Source: Microbulbifer sp. MI-G
GTDB taxonomy: Bacteria; Pseudomonadota; Gammaproteobacteria; Pseudomonadales; Cellvibrionaceae
NCBI RefSeq assembly: GCF_030440425.1
Contig: NZ_CP098023.1
Span: forward strand, 1,167,501 to 1,231,500
Length of the DNA stretch: 64,000 nt
Direction: 5' to 3'
Positions 60,301 to 64,000 of the stretch are shown in pieces; position 1 is the stretch's first letter; each line of letters starts with the position of its first letter. Position numbers and translations under genes: made by a program. The notes under the pieces are model-generated. The model was not told the DNA's origin. It was given only the letters and a program-made list of their open reading frames with translations, and searched no databases.

Positions 60301-60577
60301 GGCTAATACCTCACCGCAGCTTGAGACTGTTGCTGAGAAAGAGCTGGGTGTGGAATCTGATTTTGACGATCTGGATTTCAACCTGGAAAGTGATCTCAAT
60401 CCCGAACTGAGCCTGCTGGAAGGGGGGGATGAGATGGAAACCAAGTTGGAACTGGCGCAGGCCTATCTGGATATGGGCGATGAGGATGGTGCCAAGGATA
60501 TTCTCAAGGAGGTGGCCCAGGATGGTGGTGGTGAACACAAAAGCCGGGCCGAGAAAATGCTGGAGCATATGGTGTAA
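57341..60577 (+). CDS. fimV: FimV/HubP polar landmark protein
   Basis: 1078 residues. Signal peptide (LVGALGSSTALALG), periplasmic FimV domain (about 24-130), a Pro/Gln-rich linker, LysM at about 205-262, a coiled coil (about 350-400), a membrane helix near 476-495 (LIGIGAAGLLVVIFGLFTWRRR), then a cytoplasmic TPR region and a long acidic stretch with repeated LDLELDLD-type segments. The C-terminal domain (LELAQAYLDMGDEDGAKDIL) closes it. FimV assembles at cell poles and organises type IV pili and chemotaxis. Standard neighbours asd and truA. Confidence 0.95.
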   Translation: MRVRKLALAVGLVGALGSSTALALGLGEIKLNSTLNQPLNAEIGLLQTRGLDDTEIMVRLAEPEEFERADVERSYLLTSLQFDVDYSGSSPVIRISSREPIREPYLNFLVETRWPSGRLLREYTLLMDLPAFSPTTAQQPVRAAERERQQVRRDTPAQRPAQRPVESKQQPAIQPEVDQPRETPAVQQAGPARHQPQRSPVENTHSSSQVYGPVSSSDTLWEIALKNRVSRAFSVQQTMLAIQRLNPEAFINNNINLLKKGAVLRLPNADDLRGVSLTEAISQVAEQNNSWRQRSGVEEIATGAPLDARAVQEEDDASGGVEGRVSLAAPMNNESVISGSGSGAGDHEALEGNLTLAEEELDKSQLENTELRERISELDEQIDTMEALVEVSNEEMQALQTAAEQSDLLLDPTDMDVAEGESSTDGTLAADASKSLSASTEQLGVETAAAAPETRNRVVSVQTKPEPTLVERFGGNMQLIGIGAAGLLVVIFGLFTWRRRKAEQEAVEQPLEPYRVPEQEPVGATEEMLEPDQTLATVESMEADDTFDLADLEDVGTDDPVSEAEIHLSLGQYEEAESKLLLGLEKDPQVVDARLMLMEVYAHNQDVEKFDEHYRQLLAISDGPATDRAARLRETITGAPDFEAPAGDFSSESLEAAQLDAIGADRDQDQSCETLVLDASAEPVAADPGDALEEDTALLDELTMDLALDDGKGAGNTAGQALSLDLELDLDTTPEEQVGTAGEVGASPDIAFNLDELDLDSALADNTIQPGVETQGEADHELNLDDLELDSLELDTVTLEAGADVTDRIEVTEGDAGQPTTGASSSGLDFELDLSLVEDQTGTKEEESPLLTADLADSLVLENTLAVESTDEGNSGLENKVAGDEESLPLEAVSEDDLAMIGGELESELDLDSIDLDDIAKDLSSMEVLSEQTDIISDRPASGGEESSSGDSIGEPPPLKDALAPIDASSAGGLALEEEQEPSAGAAANTSPQLETVAEKELGVESDFDDLDFNLESDLNPELSLLEGGDEMETKLELAQAYLDMGDEDGAKDILKEVAQDGGGEHKSRAEKMLEHMV

Positions 60578-60599
60578 ACGGCGACTGCACTTCATATTA

Positions 60600-60631
60600 A
60601 AAAAACCTCGCACTGGCTGCGAGGTTTTTTT
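60600..60631 (+). terminator. Intrinsic terminator after fimV
   Basis: Arms AAAAAACCTCGC and GCGAGGTTTTTT with a seven-base loop (ACTGGCT) and a T-run to 60631, about 22 bases after the fimV stop. Confidence 0.92.
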
Positions 60632-60710
60632 ATTGTGCCTTATGGGGTGCGTTTACAGATGGCAACACATCCCCTGAAGCTTGTCGGTATTGAAGAGTAA
60701 TTGAAGATAT

Positions 60711-61604
60711 ATGGGTCAGTCGATACAGCCTGAATACCGTTATAAGCCCAATGGCGAAGTGCCCCCCGGTGAGAAGCTGCCCCGGGGCCTGCATCGTATT
60801 GCCCTGGGCATTGAATATTGCGGTGCCCGGCTGCACGGTTTCCAGAAACAGAAATCTACCGTGGAAACCGTACAGGCCCATCTTGAGCGGGCCCTCTCCG
60901 TGATTGCCGCAGAGCCTGTAACCCTGGTCTGCGCCGGGCGCACCGATGCCGGTGTGCACGCCACACACCAGGTCATTCATTTTGACACCCGTGCCCGGCG
61001 CCCACAGCGGGCCTGGGTTCTGGGCGTGAATACCAAGTTGCCCGAAGCGGTACGGGTGCGCTGGGCCCAGGAGATGCCGGCACAGTTCCATGCCCGCTTT
61101 TCCGCCCTGGCGCGCAGTTACCGCTACCTGATCCACAGCGCGCCCACCCGCACTGCCCACAGTGCCGCAGAGGTCACCTGGACCCAACACCCCCTGGATC
61201 TCGCTGCCATGCGCGAGGGTGCAAGCCACCTGCTGGGCTGTCATGATTTCACCAGCTTCCGCGCCTCCCAGTGCCAGGCCAAAAGCCCCGTGCGAAAAAT
61301 CACCCGTTTGGATATTGCCCGCGTCGGGTACCTGGTTGTGTTGGAGGTCAGCGCCAATGCTTTCCTGCACCATATGGTGCGCAATATCACCGGAGTGCTG
61401 ATGTCGGTGGGACAAGGTGCAAATCCGCCGGAATGGGTGAAAATCGTGCTCGATCAACGTGATCGCTGTGCCGGCGGTGTTACCGCACCGCCGTTTGGCC
61501 TCTACCTGGTGGATGTGCAATACCCGCAAGCGTTTCAGCTGCCCCGGTGCGCGCCGGGACCGCTGCTGGTGCCTTTACCACTGGGGGAGTTATTACAAAC
61601 TTAA
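60711..61604 (+). CDS. truA: tRNA pseudouridine synthase A
   Basis: 297 residues, about 27 longer than E. coli TruA, due to an N-terminal extension before RIALGIEYCGARLHGF. The catalytic Asp lies in CAGRTDAGVHATHQVIHF. TruA makes pseudouridine at tRNA positions 38-40. In Pseudomonas truA is followed by trpF; here a small gene and an insertion sequence lie between them. Confidence 0.96.
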   Translation: MGQSIQPEYRYKPNGEVPPGEKLPRGLHRIALGIEYCGARLHGFQKQKSTVETVQAHLERALSVIAAEPVTLVCAGRTDAGVHATHQVIHFDTRARRPQRAWVLGVNTKLPEAVRVRWAQEMPAQFHARFSALARSYRYLIHSAPTRTAHSAAEVTWTQHPLDLAAMREGASHLLGCHDFTSFRASQCQAKSPVRKITRLDIARVGYLVVLEVSANAFLHHMVRNITGVLMSVGQGANPPEWVKIVLDQRDRCAGGVTAPPFGLYLVDVQYPQAFQLPRCAPGPLLVPLPLGELLQT

Positions 61605-61925
61605 TTTTGGGGTGTGTCCTTGCAACGTCGGATACGCGAACTGGGTTGTATTCTGGGCGGATCAATCAACTGTTTCGCCTTCGCAAAATAGTACCGCCCC
61701 TTATCATTGTGCGGTGAATGGGTTTTTAGGTGTCTGCGCATGTATTTTCTCAAGCAGTGGCACAAATTCCGAATGTGTGTCCGCAATCTGATCAAGCTGG
61801 AGGTACAGTTACGCCGGGGTCATATCTCCCGGATTGCGTTCCAGGGAGCTGTACCGCGTGTGTGCCCGCAACTGCGCTGGTGTTGGTAGAGCGGGCCAGA
61901 AACCCGCCTTTACCCGATGATACAT
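61605..61925. other. Gap between truA and the secreted-protein gene
   Basis: 321 bases, mixed composition, no recognised gene. A plus-strand open frame from 61730 runs through it and across the next gene, but without a ribosome-binding site. No terminator is obvious for truA. Confidence 0.45.
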
Positions 61926-62267
61926 TTAGTGCTTATATTCGATGGAATGAACTTCACATACGGTGTTACTGGAGTTTGACCAGCGACTATTTTCATTGGC
62001 AGAGATATAGATTGGAGTCTTGGCCTGATAAGCCGCCAGCAGCATGCTCAGTTGCCCCTCAAAGCCCTGGCTATTTTTATTAACGAAATACCCGTAATTG
62101 CATGTAGCTCCATTTGTTGACAACGAAATAAATACATCCCCATTTCCAACACTAGAATACGATACCAATCTATCTACCGTGCCAGGACCTGACTTTTCGA
62201 TTGCTTGCGCACCCAAACTATTTAACAAAACACTCAATAAAAGTAATACTGTTGATTTTCTTTTCAT
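61926..62267 (-). CDS. Small secreted protein of unknown function
   Basis: 113 residues. A signal peptide (STVLLLLSVLLNSLGAQA) precedes about 90 mature residues with two Cys (NGATCNYGYFV and NTVCEVHSI) likely to form a disulfide. It resembles a family of short secreted gammaproteobacterial proteins with the pattern V.S..G.GDVFI.L...... and a C-terminal C..H.I.Y, but I know no function. The ATG lies only 11 bases from the end of the insertion sequence, so the original promoter has been separated from the gene. Confidence 0.75.
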   Translation of the reverse strand: MKRKSTVLLLLSVLLNSLGAQAIEKSGPGTVDRLVSYSSVGNGDVFISLSTNGATCNYGYFVNKNSQGFEGQLSMLLAAYQAKTPIYISANENSRWSNSSNTVCEVHSIEYKH

Positions 62268-62275
62268 TTTTTTCT

Positions 62276-63051
62276 CTAGGGCCTGTTCACACTAATTAAA
62301 GTATCGACAATAAGCGCAAAGTGAATAAAAAACGTGAAAACGACATCCAGTTTGTCAAAACGAGAGAAAATTCTTCTGAAGCCCTTCAGGCGTCGAAACA
62401 GCCTCTCCACTTCATTTCGTTTTTTGTACGCCTCTACGTCGTATTTCCAGGTGCTCAATCGGTTACTCTTCGGTGGCACGACAGGTTCCATGCCCAGATC
62501 GAATACCAACTGCCGGGTTTCATTACCCTCGTAGGCCTTGTCCATGATCACTTTGGCACCATCCCAACCGCGGTTCTCAAGGCCTTTCAGCAGCTTTCGG
62601 CCCTCCGGAGCGTCTCCAGCCTGCCCCGGTGACAGAGAAAATACTACGGCGCGGTTGTGGCCGGCTGCAACCATATGAATCTTGGTGGTCCATCCTGCTC
62701 GTGATTTGCTGATAGATTGAGGACCGTTTTTTTTAACGCGCCAGCGCCATCTGGATGAACTTTAACAGCCGTAGAATCAAGAGAGATATGATCGACCTGG
62801 ATATTGATCACATTATTTTCCTGGAGGGCCAGAAAGACCCTATCCAGTACACCTTGCTTGGCCCAACGATTCGCTCGCATGTAGACGCTGTGCCAACGGC
62901 CGAATTTCTTCGGCAGACCTCGCCATTTGCAACCATGCTCGGCTATGTAAAGAATGGCGTTCAGTACCTGTAAGTTGGATATTTTCACGTTGCCGCGCTG
63001 AAGGGGCAGAAAATCTTCGATAATTTTGTATTGTTGCGCTGTAAGTTCCAT
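62276..63051 (-). CDS. IS5-family transposase made by -1 frameshifting
   Basis: Two overlapping frames. The first (62644-63051, 135 residues) has the N-terminal IS5 domain, with the first DDE Asp in VDHISLDSTAVKVH. The second (62276-62674) has IMDKAYEGNE (second Asp) and RNEVERLFRRLKGFRR (Glu region). At TTA AAA AAA ACG, where eight A lie at 62727-62734, a -1 slip joins the frames and gives a complete protein of about 258 residues, including the linking segment GPQSISKSRAGWTTKIHMV. This is a programmed frameshift, not decay. The stop lies in the three bases just beyond the IS end. Confidence 0.9.
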
Positions 63052-63086
63052 GAAGGGATTATACAGGATTTAGTGTGAACAGGCCC
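62279..63086 (-). mobile_element. IS5-type insertion sequence, 808 bp
   Basis: The ends are a perfect 17-base inverted repeat: 62279-62295 (GGGCCTGTTCACACTAA) and its complement at 63070-63086. TA flanks both sides (62277-62278 and 63087-63088), so the target was CTAG, as for the IS5 group that makes short TA duplications. It encodes a two-frame transposase on the minus strand. The precise ends and duplication suggest a recent insertion. Confidence 0.95.
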
Positions 63087-63088
63087 TA

Positions 63089-63749
63089 GTTCATTGAAAT
63101 TTAGTTGCCTGACTTTGGGACGGACTTGGAACTGCGAAGCAGCGGAAAGGGCTTGCCAGAGCCGAAGGGGCGACAACAGCCGTTTGTTAACAGTTTACGT
63201 AGAGCAGTAACCAACAATCTTTATTACTTAGTCCTTAAAAATAGTTTCGGGTCCCAGCCCCTTTCCTTCAGGGCTTACCCTATCCTCGCCGGGTGGTGTT
63301 CGCCCACCTGCGAGAGGGGGGAGTGACCACCGTAGACAGCCAAGGACTACCCCGCGCAAGCGGCTGCATTTTCCCTAGACTGGCGAATTTGGCAGAAAAT
63401 CGCAAAGTGTTTCTATTGGCGTGTTTCGGGTAAGGTATTTTTTGTATAAAAGTGGTCTACAAGGCAGTGGTCCAACCGATGCAGCTCACAGGCTATCGTG
63501 AATCAATATCATTGGCCCTGCGCAACTGGGGGTTGATATGCTCCCGCGCTGGAATGTCAAATCCCCATGTTCCGATTGTCATGAGCCGTGGGGGTCTATG
63601 ATCAGCAAAGGGTGAGACGTGGGGTACTGGAGATGGGGAGGGCAGAGTGAAAGCGTGTATCCAAGACCCCGTTTCAGGCCCTGTACCAATCTGCTAGTAT
63701 CCCGAATCCCCCATTTCTGTTGGCCGCCCGGATGGCTTCAGGTTAAACG
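63089..63749. other. Flank between the insertion sequence and trpF
   Basis: 661 bases without a gene. The first part is the former upstream region of the secreted-protein gene at 61926, and should contain its displaced promoter. The rest leads to trpF. I see no RNA gene or strong hairpin. Confidence 0.5.
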
Positions 63750-64000
63750 ATGCAAGTAAAGATTTGCGGCATAACCCGTGTTGAGGATGCCCTTGGGGCT
63801 GTTGATGCCGGTGCGGATGCGCTGGGTCTGGTGTTCTACAAGGCGAGCCCGCGCTATATTGGCTTTCAGACTGCTGCTGCTATTGCCGCTGCGGTGCCTC
63901 CCTTTGTTATCCTCACCGGCCTGTTTGTGGATGCTGCCCAGAGCGAGGTGGACCAGGCACTGGAGTGTGTACCGCTTAACCTCTTGCAGTTCCATGGCGA
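63750..64000 (+). CDS. trpF: Phosphoribosylanthranilate isomerase (partial, 3' end missing)
   Basis: The first 83 residues are in the window; the rest lies beyond it. [37 protein letters not shown] is the standard TrpF start, with the catalytic Cys at residue 6 (KICG) and the FVDA strand at about 60. The enzyme converts phosphoribosylanthranilate to CdRP in tryptophan synthesis. Pseudomonas has truA-trpF-accD in this order. Confidence 0.95.
   Translation, partial: MQVKICGITRVEDALGAVDAGADALGLVFYKASPRYIGFQTAAAIAAAVPPFVILTGLFVDAAQSEVDQALECVPLNLLQFHG

Noticed and set aside
59857..60444. Minus-strand Ser-rich open frame over fimV
   Set aside because: The Ser-rich sequence is the reverse reading of the acidic Asp/Glu/Leu repeats of FimV.
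61730..62083. Plus-strand 117-codon open frame after truA
   Set aside because: No ribosome-binding site, no family resemblance, and it crosses the secreted-protein gene, which has a clear signal peptide on the other strand.
62276..63051. Transposase as a frameshifted pseudogene
   Set aside because: The two frames overlap at an eight-A run and a -1 slip gives a complete IS5 transposase, with perfect element ends.

Overview
The window is a chromosomal segment of a gammaproteobacterium. The gene families and gene order (rng-yhdP; the lpt/rpoN/pts block; murA-hisG-hisD; petABC-sspAB; leuCDB-asd-fimV-truA-trpF) resemble the Pseudomonas/Cellvibrio side of the class, and a marine Microbulbifer-like organism is my best guess. 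The genus is inferred from protein character only; no rRNA or tRNA gene was seen.

Layout. 1-7.4 kb: the end of rng (RNase G), the giant AsmA-like yhdP and a lipoprotein MsrB on the + strand, then darP and mgtE on the - strand. 7.4-14.9 kb: one long - strand cluster, transcribed kdsD-kdsC-lptC-lptA-lptB-rpoN-hpf-ptsN-rapZ-ptsO, covering Kdo synthesis, LPS transport, sigma-54 and the nitrogen PTS. 14.9-19.8 kb: an orphan mlaC (no mlaFED or mlaB beside it), ibaG, murA, hisG and hisD. 20-25 kb: a DUF4440-type protein, a DegS/AlgW protease, an ATP sulfurylase (Sat) where Pseudomonas has cysDN, zapG and zapE. 25-30.3 kb: rplM-rpsI, the cytochrome bc1 genes with cytochrome b and c1 fused in one frame, and sspA-sspB. 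30.4-41.2 kb: a GGDEF protein, a Yip1 protein, an M48 protease with LemA, a thiolase, dolP-diaA-yraN-lpoA, rsmI and the RNase P RNA gene.

41.2-50.5 kb is a more AT-rich accessory stretch between two conserved blocks. It holds a second BolA, an outer-membrane beta-barrel protein, a decayed kinase fragment, a sigma-54 activator with an FHA-like N-terminus, a TPR Ser/Thr kinase, and two divergent genes for unrecognised beta-rich proteins separated by a repeat-built hairpin. This is the best candidate for an undescribed signalling system. A phospho-relay from the kinase to the FHA activator and on to sigma-54 promoters is plausible, but only inferred.

50.5-64 kb: a LysR gene divergent from leuC-leuD-leuB-asd, a dead Asd paralogue, fimV, truA, a small secreted protein whose upstream region has been split off by an 808-bp IS5-type element, and the start of trpF.

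Start codons were revised in many genes from ribosome-binding sites and family lengths. Gene-order comparisons with Pseudomonas aeruginosa are from memory and were not checked.
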